64,000 bases of DNA from Tetracentron sinense (lineage: Eukaryota > Streptophyta > Magnoliopsida > Trochodendrales > Trochodendraceae), in the NCBI GenBank assembly GCA_015143295.1, contig JABCRI010000994.1, positions 372,001 to 436,000 on the forward strand, in the 5' to 3' direction. Positions 33,001-43,038 of the stretch are shown here, piece by piece. Within the stretch, counting starts at the first letter, position 1. Each line of letters begins with the position of its first letter. The notes beneath the pieces are model-generated. The model had not been told where the DNA came from. It was given only the letters and a program-made list of their open reading frames with translations, and did not search any database. The position numbers were made by a program, and so were the translations under genes.

Positions 33001-36000
33001 GGATTCTACTAATAAAAGTACAAGGAGTATACTAAACTTTATGTGGATGGAATTACCCTTCAGCTTTTATAAAAAAAATTATAATATATAGCATGGTTCA
33101 AAAACCCGAAAACTCAACTCGACTCGGTCCAACTCGTAATATAGATGTAATAACATGAAAAACCTAAGTTAAAAGAATTCAAAGTACGCTGGTTTTACTG
33201 CCTCAAACCTAAAAACTAGGTTTAACAGAACTCATAGTAGATAGTCTTTGTAGACCCCAAAAAATATGATGTAAAAATAGTGTAACATTCGAGTTTAGGT
33301 TTAAAATAATGATAAAAATACCCTTATGTGACTCGACCTAGTCTGACGAGTCAAAAAACTCGGCTGACCAAGTCACCCGTCATGTGACTCGCTGAGTTTT
33401 CAAACTATGATATATAGTATTATGTGGGACCCATGAGACCCACTATTACCTATTAATTCTCTATTTTGTTATTTTTATGGATAAAGACTCTCTATTAGTA
33501 GTGGGTCTATTGGAGAGTCCATATCCATAAAAACTCTTTACAATGACTTTGCATCTCACGATTTCTTAAAAACAAATTCTCCTTTTTTTTATATTGGACT
33601 CTTCCTTTCTTCTTTCTATTAGGCCTTTTTTCAAATATGGTAAGAGTCCTAAATGGACTCTCCTTTCACAACATCATCAATAAGGACTCTATTAGAAAAG
33701 AGTCCTTATTTTTTATACATATATAAGTGCAACTCATAAATAATAAACTATTAGTAACTCTTTTCTAATATTAAATTTTAATTTATATAAAATATTTTAA
33801 TTTAATTACTAAAATATATTCTATAAAATATACTAATATTATATTATACATTTAATTAATATATAAAGAGAGTAACGACTAATAAAAATATATATATAAT
33901 TAAATTTTTGAATACATATTACATACATAAGTGGGACCCATAAATAATCAGCTATTAGTAACTCTTTTCTAATATTAAATTTTAATTTATATAAAAGATT
34001 TAAATTTAATTACTAAAATATATTTTATAAAATATACTAATATTATATTGTACATTTAATTAATATATAAAGAGAGTAATGACTAATAAAAATATATTTA
34101 AATTAAATAAAAATTTTATATTTTCCATTATTAATGAAAAAAGTAAACGTGCAAAGCACGTACACCTTTACTAGTATATATATATATAAATGTGCTAAGC
34201 ATATGCGTGCTCGAGCTTGACTCGTTAACCAATCGAGCTAAAAAAAAAGCTCGAACTCGGTTCATTTACTTAATGAGTCAAACTCGAGCTGCTTGTAACT
34301 TGTAAGTACCTCGGTACATTAATCAGCCCTAAAATTATTGACCCTATTGGATGACCAAAACCATCCAATAGATGATGTTTTTTTCTAAGCCTTTACCTAT
34401 GTCCAAAATAATGTAGAGTTGATGAATGACTCTGATAAAATAGTATGGTGGTAGGATATAACCTATGTAGATCCATCAAATAGTCGTTCCCGGTAAATAC
34501 AATCTATAATATCATAACATAATATTTCCCTTAGAAACACATGATAAATCTAATCAAACATGGATGTGTTAGCAAGGATTTAAAATACAGGTTCGGGAAT
34601 GTATCGGTCCTAAAGGTGATACCTATGACTTTTTTTAATACAATAAAAAATCAAATTAAATTTTTTAAAAATCAAATGAGTTATAGGAAACAAATTTACT
34701 AAATATAAAATCATAAGAAGCAATTCAAAGTCAAAGTAGCAAACACAATTACAATTATAAATGAATGAAAACATAAATAACTAATAAACGATACGTATCG
34801 CCCATTTTGTATCGATTTCGGCAATTTTTATTTCCATGAGTATTAGATGTACCAGTTATGAGTCAGCCACACAACAAAAGTAAATGCATAAATGTTTCAA
34901 AACTAAGCAAACACCTTCAAGAAGAATATGTCTGCACATTGCATGCATGGATAGAGAATCTGTGCTGCTGTCAATTCTTCCTGCTCACTTCGACCCATAA
35001 TTTGACAACACCTACAAATTGAGCAAACAATTGTCATGCTTTGGATTCGGCTTCAACAAATGACCTAGTCGCTAGAAATATTCAAGGGTTACTAACGTAC
35101 CTCATTATCCTCGGAAGCTTATTCCTTCGAGCTATATCCATTACAAGAGGCCAATACTCATGTGCCCTTGAATTAATTTCTTCCGATGACCACAAAAACT
35201 CCACTTTGTCACCTTTGAGATCCATCCCCACAGCTTTCCAAATCTCAATCAGATATTGTCCAACAGTTTGGATTTTCTTCAAATCACCACCCATTTTATT
35301 GTTTAGTTGTGCAAACCAATCTGCAACCCATATTTTCACTTTGCACCCAGCAGAAGTCATTTTGTTCACACTTATCGCCTTCATAACTCCCTGATCATCA
35401 AGAAGGAAGGAAAATAAATCATTTAGGAATCAAGATATAAGCTATAATGCAGTCTCAACTCTAAACACAAGCCAAACTTCCAGACTTCTAGTAATTCTAT
35501 AAAAAGTACTTTGTTTGTATATATGAATAAATTCTCTTTCATTTTACTATGGTTTTAAGGGGAACCGGTCCAAACCTGATTTGAAATTTTTTGTGAGAAA
35601 AGTCCATATCTATATCACAATGTATGTGGGAAATTAACAGAAATAAGAACCCCAAAGATTAGGGAAGACCAATAAGCTCGCATAGGTAATAAAGTAAGGA
35701 AGTGTCATGGTTTGGAAAATAAGAAAGAGTCACCAGAGATGGTTTGTAAAATAAGGAAAATTCAACTGAGAAGGTTTGGACACGTTGAACTAAGACTAAA
35801 AATGTATCCAGTGAAGAGTAGTGAATTTGTGTAAGTTCTTTTTTGTTTTTTCTTTAGGGTATCAATCATCATTTATCTAAGGTTAGTAGTTAGGTTAGTA
35901 AATTGGTGGGTGTATCAACCACGACCCCAAGGGATTTGAAACCAAGTCCACCCCTACACGTACACTCCTACGAGTCCTACCACATGAGCAACTAGGAGTG

Positions 36001-37420
36001 TAATTTTGTGAATGTTGAAGACTTTAAAAGGGTGCCAACAATAACATGAATGAAGACCGTGAACAAAGGTTTGATATCATACAATTTGACCAAAGTTTCA
36101 TAGAATGAAATTATGGAATATGAGTCGTGTTGCCAACCCTAAGTAGTTGGGATAAGACATTGATGATAACTAGCGGTGTATTCGAGCCGAGCTTGGCCAT
36201 GTTCAAGCTTGGCTTGAACATGCTCAAGCTTGGCTTGAGCTTGATTCAAGCTCGAACGTTTTGGCTTGGCTTGGCTTGTATAAGCTTGATTGAGCTCATA
36301 CTCTATTCAAGCCGAGCCGAGCTCGGGTTGGCTTGAGCTTGATTCACATAATTATTTCGTTTAATTTTACATGATTTTGATAAAAGTGTTTATTAATAAA
36401 TTATAGTATAAAAACTATAGAAGATTAACACCTTCATATACGAAAATATGATTTGGGGGTTGTCTTTCGGTCCAAAGAGTATAGAGTTAGATCAAAGTTT
36501 TTGCTTTTAGCTTCTTAACTTTTTTTTGTCTGTACTATCTATTAAACTTATTATAAATTAAAAATTATTACAATCCATTATCTATGATTAGGTAAATTAT
36601 GAATATTGTTTGTTATTAATATAAATAACATTACCTAAAAATATGGTATATATATAATATTACGAGCCAAAACCAAGCTGAACCAAGCCCTAAACGAGCT
36701 GAGCTTCGAGCCGATCAAACAGGGTCAAGCTTGAGCTTGCCTTGTTTTTTCATTCAAGCTCAAATAAAAGTTTGGCTTGATTCGTTCAAGCCTGAAATGC
36801 CAGCTTGAGCTTGGCTCAAACGAGCAAGCTGAGTCGAGCCAACGAGCTAGCTTGGCTTGAGTGCATCCCTAATGATAACTGAACTGGAAAAAAAACATCT
36901 AAAATTAAGCAAGAAACAAAATAACTGAACTGAAAGAATTTAACAAGAAATCTTTAAAATGAAAAATAGGTAATTCTGTCAAACAGACCTGAGCAATGTG
37001 CATCCTTCCCGAAGGTTCAAAACCGTCGTAGCAGATTGGTTCTGGCTTCTTGGCAAGCAGATTCAGCAATTCATCTTCCTGTATACACTCTTCTCCAACA
37101 CTCCTTACAATCTTGAATTTCTCCTCTAAAGTCATCCTGAATCGATCACAAACACGCAAATGTAAGCTGAAATGATTAGAATTTCACAAGAGATTAAGAC
37201 CAAATTCGTAAATGATTTCTCAGAAAACAAATCTCCACCAGAAAAGATCTACCTAAATTCTGTCATTCATTATCTCAGATAGATTAAAACAATCAAAGAA
37301 AAAAGTTTCTTACTCGTTCGTCGGATTTGAACAACTTGAAGAGGATTCTTGACCCTCCGAATTGAGCGATAGGGACTGCATGTTTTGGCCAGGGATTTGG
37401 TCTGAAGCTTCTTCCGCCAT
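27064..37420 (-). CDS. Tyrosine-tRNA ligase, cytosolic plant type (complete, ten exons)
   Basis: Exons: 37420-37314, 37136-36989, 35390-35101, 35011-34915, 29542-29437, 29340-29258, 29034-28889, 28670-28565, 27308-27249, 27084-27064. Every junction is GT-AG and the phases close to 1164 nt, 387 residues. This class I synthetase charges tRNA-Tyr. Exon 2 ends [16 protein letters not shown], containing the HIGH-type box (HIAQ, residues 82-85). Exon 3 has [22 protein letters not shown]. Exon 5 has [14 protein letters not shown]. Exon 6 carries KMSKS (261-265). The end AYRVTR matches the plant enzyme. Length agrees with the Arabidopsis cytosolic enzyme (about 385). No transit peptide is seen. Intron 4 (5.4 kb) and intron 2 are inflated by transposons. 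Confidence 0.96.
28100..28128. repeat. Poly-G tract (29 G) after a short (TG)n
   Basis: Homopolymer within TyrRS intron 8, preceded by TGTGTGTG. The polyglycine and polyproline ORFs across it are artefacts. Confidence 0.9.
28294..28470 (-). mobile_element. SINE-like fragment, minus strand
   Basis: Read on the minus strand, a pol III B-box-like AGTTCAACTCC sits in GC-rich DNA and the unit ends in CCATTACC followed by an A run. It lies in TyrRS intron 8. The A box is unclear, and no target duplication was established. Confidence 0.4.
30165..30365. repeat. GAGCTCGAG-rich repeat in TyrRS intron 4
   Basis: Short AGCTCGAGCTCGACTTGAG-type sequence with GCTCGGCTTGTTTACAA at one end, like the termini of the repeat at 13292-13898. 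Boundaries unclear. Confidence 0.4.
30730..31175. mobile_element. MITE with CATAGTTC...GAACTATG ends, copy 1 (446 bp)
   Basis: Inverted ends CATAGTTCGAAAACTC / GAGTTTTCGGGTTTTTGAACTATG, with 8-bp flanks GTTGAATC and GTTGAAGC (7 of 8). The interior near 30958-31010 is the reverse complement of a stretch in the copy at 33092-33409. Sub-terminal CGAGTCGAGTC repeats. An 8-bp duplication suggests hAT. Confidence 0.7.
31425..31480 (+). repeat. Direct repeat left of the Ca2+-ATPase pseudogene
   Basis: GTACAAGGAGTATACTAAAC and flanking bases recur at 33017-33065, bracketing the pseudogene with copies about 1.6 kb apart. Confidence 0.65.
31675..32345 (+). pseudogene. Autoinhibited Ca2+-ATPase (ACA-type) pseudogene fragment in TyrRS intron 4
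   Basis: Plus-strand fragments read [63 protein letters not shown], then [27 protein letters not shown] and [20 protein letters not shown]. These are consecutive blocks of plant plasma-membrane or endomembrane P2B Ca2+ pumps, including the phosphorylation motif DKTGT. The order is preserved over about 670 bp without introns; ACA12/13-type genes are intronless, so this is either a processed copy or a piece of such a gene. It is broken: the frame shifts after AIPE and again after NWAWAER, a TAA follows [11 protein letters not shown], and the N-terminal and C-terminal thirds are absent. It cannot make a pump. It lies antisense to TyrRS. Confidence 0.85.
33010..33065 (+). repeat. Direct repeat right of the Ca2+-ATPase pseudogene
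   Basis: Second copy of the 31425-31480 repeat, same orientation, a few differences (TTTATGTGGA versus TTTATTTGGA). Confidence 0.65.
33092..33409. mobile_element. MITE with CATGGTTC...AAACTATG ends, copy 2 (318 bp)
   Basis: Perfect 8-bp duplication ATATATAG at 33084-33091 and 33410-33417. Ends CATGGTTCAAAAACCCG / GAGTTTTCAAACTATG. Same family as 30730-31175 but inserted in the opposite orientation. Confidence 0.78.
33716..34110. repeat. 204-bp direct duplication, very AT-rich
   Basis: ATAAGTG...CTATTAGTAACTCTTTTC...AGAGAGTAACGACTAATAAA repeats with a 204-bp offset (copy 1 from about 33716, copy 2 from about 33920). Few differences between copies. Confidence 0.8.
34147..34175 (+). mobile_element. 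Helitron-like 3' terminus
   Basis: Hairpin ACGTGC-AAA-GCACGT (34147-34161), then a short spacer and CTAG followed by T (34171-34175). This is the 3' signature of plant Helitrons. The element would extend left through the AT-rich duplication toward about 33420; its 5' TC end is not fixed. Confidence 0.5.
36171..36871. mobile_element. hAT-type MITE, 701 bp, in TyrRS intron 2
   Basis: Perfect 8-bp duplication ATGATAAC at 36163-36170 and 36872-36879. Ends TAGCGGTGTATTCGAGCC and, inverted, TAGGGATGCACTCAAGCC. Sub-terminal arrays of GCTTGGCTTGAGC. AT-rich middle, no transposase. Confidence 0.82.
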
Positions 37421-37464
37421 TAAATCTCTGGATCGATGTTTGAATTGGAATTCTTCTTCTCCTC

Positions 37465-37482
37465 CTCTCTCTCTCTCTCTCT
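37465..37482. repeat. (CT)n microsatellite in the TyrRS 5' leader/promoter
   Basis: Nine CT units about 45 bp upstream of the TyrRS start codon; on the coding strand a GA repeat, common in plant 5' leaders. Confidence 0.85.
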
Positions 37483-37547
37483 ATCGGACTGTTATCAGAT
37501 GTGTCCGAAGAGACCTCTCTCAGTGGCTGTTTATAATCTCTGTGTTT

Positions 37548-37556
37548 TTAGGGTTT
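37548..37556 (-). promoter_or_regulatory. Telo-box (AAACCCTAA) upstream of TyrRS
   Basis: Exact AAACCCTAA on the TyrRS coding strand about 130 nt before the start codon. Telo-boxes are common in plant translation-related genes. Confidence 0.55.
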
Positions 37557-38351
37557 CAAATAGAACCGGTTTTTTTAGCTTTCCAAGTCCCCAACAGGGC
37601 TGTCTAAAATCAAGATACCGAATTCGATTTCGAATTCGATTAGTTAATCGAATTCGGATTATTATCCGATTCGAGCGATCACTATCCGATTCAATAGTGT
37701 CCGATTAAAATAAAAGGTAATCAATTTTTAATTTTTAAGCTTTCTGCATCACAGTGAAAAGGTTAGCGGAAATCTCACCTTGAGATCATAGAGACTTGAA
37801 AGTGAGAGCTTGAGGCCGCGAGATTCTAGAGAACATGCAGCTGAGAGCTTGGAGGCCAGAGGCCAAGAGACAAGGTTGCTGCATGTGCGAGACGAAGAGA
37901 GCCGCCAAGGGGATTAGGGTTTATTGTTACTTATTGGCAGCTTCACTTAAAAAGACATGCCTTGTATTTTTATTACTTAAAAGGGTATGTTTTTGACAAA
38001 TTTATCAAATAGGGTACCTTTTACTTTTTTATTATTAAAAAGGGCATGCTTTTGACATAGTTACCCTTAACTATAGGTAAAAAAATAGCCAAACACTACA
38101 AGGGTAATATTGAAATGCAAACCCTCTTTGGTAAAATATTTTAAATCATGCCTAAACAGTGATATTTTAAGTTTAGGGCGACAAAATGGTTGCTGAATCC
38201 GATCTGCCGGATCCGGATATAAATCCGCTGAAACGGATACGGATCGGACACGATAAATATTCGGAATTTTTTTTTTGGGTTAAAAATATTCGGATAGTCG
38301 GGCGGGCTAACACAGTAACACTCCAAATTACCCCGAAAGTTCCGTGTCCCT

Positions 38352-38381
38352 TATAAATTGAGCACAAACCCAAAACCCTAA
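38352..38381 (+). promoter_or_regulatory. eL36 core promoter: TATAAA and telo-box
   Basis: TATAAA at 38352-38357 and AAACCCTAA at 38373-38381, followed by a pyrimidine-rich start region (TTCTTCTGCAGCCTCTC), the usual layout of plant ribosomal-protein promoters. Confidence 0.65.
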
Positions 38382-38723
38382 TTTTCTTCTGCAGCCTCTC
38401 TTCTTCTTAGAAGGTGAGACCATCTCAATTCTCAAAACCCTCTAAAAACTTGGTTTTTTCAGATTCAGAAAAGTGATTTAGCGCCTCATTTTGCAGATTC
38501 ATTTGAGGTGAGGTCTTTCCTGGAAGATCTTCATCGGATCACATCAGGAGGTATTGATTTTCCTGTAACTGCTTTAATTATTGAAGTGCTATGTATGTTG
38601 TTCGATCCACTGTGTTTTTTAGGGTTTCTATGTTTCTTTCGTGAGCTTCTCGGAAATTTCTGTGCATGCTTTTTTTTTTTTTTTTTTGGCTTCAACACTG
38701 GTTTAGTTTCCGTTTTCATTAGC

Positions 38724-38746
38724 ATAAATAAATAAATAAATAAAAA
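38724..38746. repeat. (AAAT)n microsatellite
   Basis: About five AAAT units in the eL36 5'-UTR intron. Confidence 0.8.
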
Positions 38747-39399
38747 ACCTTGCCAGTGAGGTCGGTAGGAAAATAAAAAGGATGCATATAAATTAAATTC
38801 ACCATCTACAGCATTACAAAAGGGTAGCATTTGATTCGGCAGCTTGCCTTTCCATAGATGTTAATAACTGAGCAACAAGCAAACTGTTTTTAATAGTGGT
38901 AGATCGATCTGAGACTTCTCCTAGTTTGCATTTGATCCATATAATTTTTTTTTCAAGTTAGGATCATTCTTCTTTTCTGTACAAAATTTGGGTTCTTCTC
39001 ATAGACCTATTTTATTCATCTTTATTGGTTTTGAATTTTTTTCGAATGATTACTATCTTTTTATTTTTTAGTCAAGGTTATCTACATGATGTGTATGGGT
39101 CATGGTTAGAATGAGGGTTATGCTTAGCTGAATTTTGGTAGATATGAATTAAGATCAACTATATACAATTGTTATTTTGTTGGGTTGTTGTCGCTGATCT
39201 CATTTTCGGGCCAATACTGGTGTATGATTGTAACAGAGTTGGAATCCTATTTCAGATATACTATCAGGGCCTGAGTGGTATTTGTAGACCATAGTCATAT
39301 TTGTTCGGTTCTTTCAGATTCATCTTTTTGTGCTTTCTGTTCTATCAGCTCTATATCGAGATTGACCAATATTTCATTGCTTATTTGTAGGAGCAGGCG

Positions 39400-40350
39400 A
39401 TGGCTCCACAACAGCCAAAAACTGGCCTCTTTGTGGGTTTGAACAAAGGCCATATTGTAACTAAGAAGGAATTAGCCCCACGCCCATCTGCTAGGAAAGG
39501 AGTATGTTGTTTCTGTATTATTCTTGTTCTGATTAGTGTAGTATTCCAAAAAAAATTTGTTTACTCTTGTCATCTATTTGATTAATTGGGTCATTGCCGT
39601 TTTCTATTTTTTAATGTTGTAATGGCTCGTGGAGTTGATACTCGATAGGCATTCTGGTGCCCCATGAAATCCGTCTAGTTTCTTGTCATAGGTTGTTGTC
39701 CTTTTCTACTTTCTGGTGATGTATATTTGCATGGAGAGAGTTGAAAATAGATACCTCCAACTTTAGTTTATCGATATGATGTCATACTTCATTTCAGTTT
39801 TATCAATCCAAGAATGACTTGATTTTATTTTTTCATATCCTTACTTGGTATGGAATGAAGATATGTTGATACTATTCTTGAATCCTTTGGATCCAGAAAA
39901 CTAGTAAAAGAGTCCACTTTGTGAAGAATCTGATCAGGGAAGTTGCCGGTTTTGCACCCTATGAGAAAAGAATCACTGAACTTCTTAAAGTTGGGAAAGA
40001 CAAGCGTGCATTGAAAGTAGCAAAAAGGAAGCTGGGCACTCACAAGAGGGCAAAGAAGAAGCGTGAAGAGATGTCCAACGTTCTCCGCAAGATGAGGCAA
40101 TTCTCAACTATACTCTATTTATCTCATCCCATGTTTGTTTATCGACAGGTTCAATCTGAACCTGTGTTTCCCTTCTAAATACAATTAAGATGGGGGGTAA
40201 AATCCCAATGCAACGTGGCAGTCCATGTTGCATCTTTAAAAAATTGATTGATCAAGTTTGGGATTTCTGTATTGATTATCGAGTTCTTACCATCTCTTGT
40301 GGGCTGCGATCTTATGCAGGTCTGCTGGAGTCGGGGATAAGAAGAAGTGA
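39400..40350 (+). CDS. RPL36: 60S ribosomal protein eL36
   Basis: Coding exons 39400-39501, 39897-40096 and 40320-40350 give 333 nt, 110 residues (plant eL36 is about 110-113). It is a structural protein of the large ribosomal subunit. It starts [20 protein letters not shown], continues through [20 protein letters not shown] and [20 protein letters not shown], and ends GVGDKKK, near-identical to the family throughout. A 5'-UTR intron (38414-39390) precedes the start codon by nine bases. Intron 1 in the CDS is GT-AG (GTATGT). The last intron has a GC donor: exon 2 ends ATGAG before GCAATT, and the acceptor is TGCAG before G. Only this choice restores RKMRSAGV in frame. The gene is head to head with TyrRS. 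Confidence 0.97.
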
Positions 40351-43038
40351 GACACATTACCTGTGCCTGAACTCTCCGAAGTATAGATTGGGCCATTTTT
40401 CTCCTGATAAGAAGCTTAGTTAGAGAAGTTTGTTTATCTCGTTTAATGTTTTTGAATTGGAGTTTGATTGCTCGACTTGTTTTGTTTAGTCTGAAATGTT
40501 AGCCAACAATGCATTTTAAATTTTTCATTTTCTTCTTGACCCGGTTTTCAGGACCAACATCTCAGGAAAATCCGATAGATCACATTTATTGGGTGATTAT
40601 CTATTGCTACATGAACTAATAATTGGAGAACTATTTTGTTTTGCTAGTAGTTGTTGCTGCCTTCGCTCCAATTTTGCACCTATGGTTCAGAGCCTGCTGT
40701 TGTGCTAGATTGCGAGTGCAGTGGCAGGTTCCATTGAGGATAAGAAACACAGTTTTTGTTTTTGTTTTTTTTTTTTGGGGTGGGGGAGGATTAGAGAAAA
40801 TTTATCTTCTTATATTCCTTTCCCTATTCACACATACATTTGGTTTACTGATCAGAAAAAATATCCTTGAGTAATCCCTCTGCACTGCACGCCATTTTGA
40901 CAAAGATCCCTACAAATTGGTGGGAAGGAGACCAAATAATTCAGTGTGCATACTATTACGAATCCTCAAAGGAACTTGCAATGATTTGCCTTGAATCTGA
41001 TTCTGTGGCAATGCAAAGGATTTCTGAGCAGCATGGCAGGATTTAACTTTTCCTTTTCTATATTCAAAAGGATAAGCTGTTTTTCCTGGTTATACTATTG
41101 TTCAAAATTGACTATTTCTAAATTGAAAAGAAAGAAAGGGTGGTGTTTTATTCGTTATTACAACTTTAGTCCCATTTTCTTGGATGTTTGGACAAGTAGC
41201 TACAAGCTGTGTTTCTCTTTTTATCATGAATTTATCTAGAATTTCTCCAGCAATCTCATGGGCACCCCTAATCTAAAGAGGTTATTTTACATGCTCCCTT
41301 TTGTTTTGCTTTTTTATTTTGATAAACTTAACCTCCTCAACTTAAAGGGGTGGTTAGCATTGTCCCCGGATTTGGTTGGCCTTAACTTAATTTATTTAAG
41401 GATAATGAAGAATGAAGATGCATCCCTATCTTCTCGCCTTATGATCCTTCATTTTTATGTGTTTCAATTGTTCTAAATTTATTGACAAGGAGATACTGAA
41501 AGATTTTTGTCACCCGGAGAAGAAAATAAAATAAACAAATAAACCCAAAAAAAAAAAAAACTTTTCAAGGAGGGAAGTGTGATGAATGTTAAACACACTA
41601 TCTTGTAATCTTTTTGGCATCTTGGGATTCTGATTTTTTAACGTGAATTTTGTTGAGTTTGGACAAGGGTATTCTTAGTGGCGGTGGAAGAGGAAAGACT
41701 GGAAAGAGATTGGATTTATGTAAGTTTGTGGGAGACTGGATTTATAATTGTAAACACTCTTGTAGAGTTTTTTTTTGGAACGTTTCAGAAAAGCTTTTCT
41801 TTGTTCCCAATAAACAGTGCTGGAGAAACATTTCAAATAAATGCCTTACCGAACATTGTTTTTCAATTTTATTCCCGGGGAGTAGAAAAATGTTCCTGTA
41901 GGAACAATGCCAAATGACCCCTAAATAGCCTAGAGAAATTGCAATATAGGAAAGGCACAGGAAATGAATATCAACTAGAACTAGAGACATCAGTTGTATT
42001 CTGAATCTTGATAGAGCTGCAACTCTAATTAAGCTTGACTTGGCTAAAGGTTGATTAGAGTGAAGAAGTGAACTTAGTCCAGACTCGAGTTGAAAGAAAA
42101 AAAAAAACTGAAGTATCTGGTATTCTGGCTGAGCTTGAGCTAGCCCAAGTCCTGAGAGGAAGAAATTGATCTCTACAACCAAGGTAAGAACTGGAATGAG
42201 GGAACTGCTGCTGCAGAGGGGGAGTTGGTGCAAGCCAAGAATGGATGTGGTTTTGTCAGAAGGGATATGTTACCTTAATGCAAAATTGGAATTGTCTCCG
42301 TGGGGGAAATTGCTTGCAGGAAGAAGAAACAAGTTCGCTTTGTCAGGAATTGTTGAGTAAGGAGTTATACCGGACAGACTGTTAAATTCGCTCTATCTAT
42401 CATCTCCTACATGACTCTAAACCGCTAAATTCATGAAATTCAGTTGATCGATGTTTTACAACCAATGCACTTACTTGTGACCATCCCAGACTTGGCAGAA
42501 GGTCTAGGAGCACTCCACCTTGGTTTTCTTTTTCCATTTCTTCTGGCACAGAATATGATGAATTCAATGCAACGTGCACAGGTTGAGCCTACTCACAAAT
42601 TTCCTGGTACTTTGGATGCTATTGAATGAAGCTTACCCAGCCAAGTATTTCATCAACTTGACCAAATATGAGATTATGGTTTATATATTATCGTAACATA
42701 GTTCAAATAAATGTCCGTCAAATTTTGGCCAAGCATTCATCTAATCAAATTGGAAAACAAAATCATAGGAACCATCTAAGTTGGTAATAGAATGTCTTCT
42801 CCTGGAGGCTGGAACCACTTGAATACTTGCTTATGATTGTACTTTCTTTTGGTAACTCTTCTTCTTCTTCTTCTTCTTCTGCCACTCGATAACGGATTTT
42901 TTTCTTTTTAAAAAAAGCTTCATAGGTAGATGACAAAAAAGGGGAAGCAAGTTGAAGAATAGATCTCCAACTACTTGAGGTCTAATACAAAAACGATTAT
43001 TGGGAAACTAACAAAAGAACAGAAAATAAACAAAGCTT
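40351..43038. other. eL36 3' end and intergenic DNA between convergent genes
   Basis: Contains the eL36 3' UTR and transposon-like debris near 41640-41930 without clear ends. A (CTT)n run lies at about 42858-42880. ORFs are short and unrecognisable. No gene supported. Confidence 0.5.

Noticed and set aside
41742-42233. 163-codon minus-strand ORF
   Set aside because: No recognisable domain, phenylalanine run from an A tract, no splice context; likely chance.
42857-42881. CRISPR-like or structured repeat
   Set aside because: Plain (CTT)n microsatellite; no spaced repeat arrays exist in the window.
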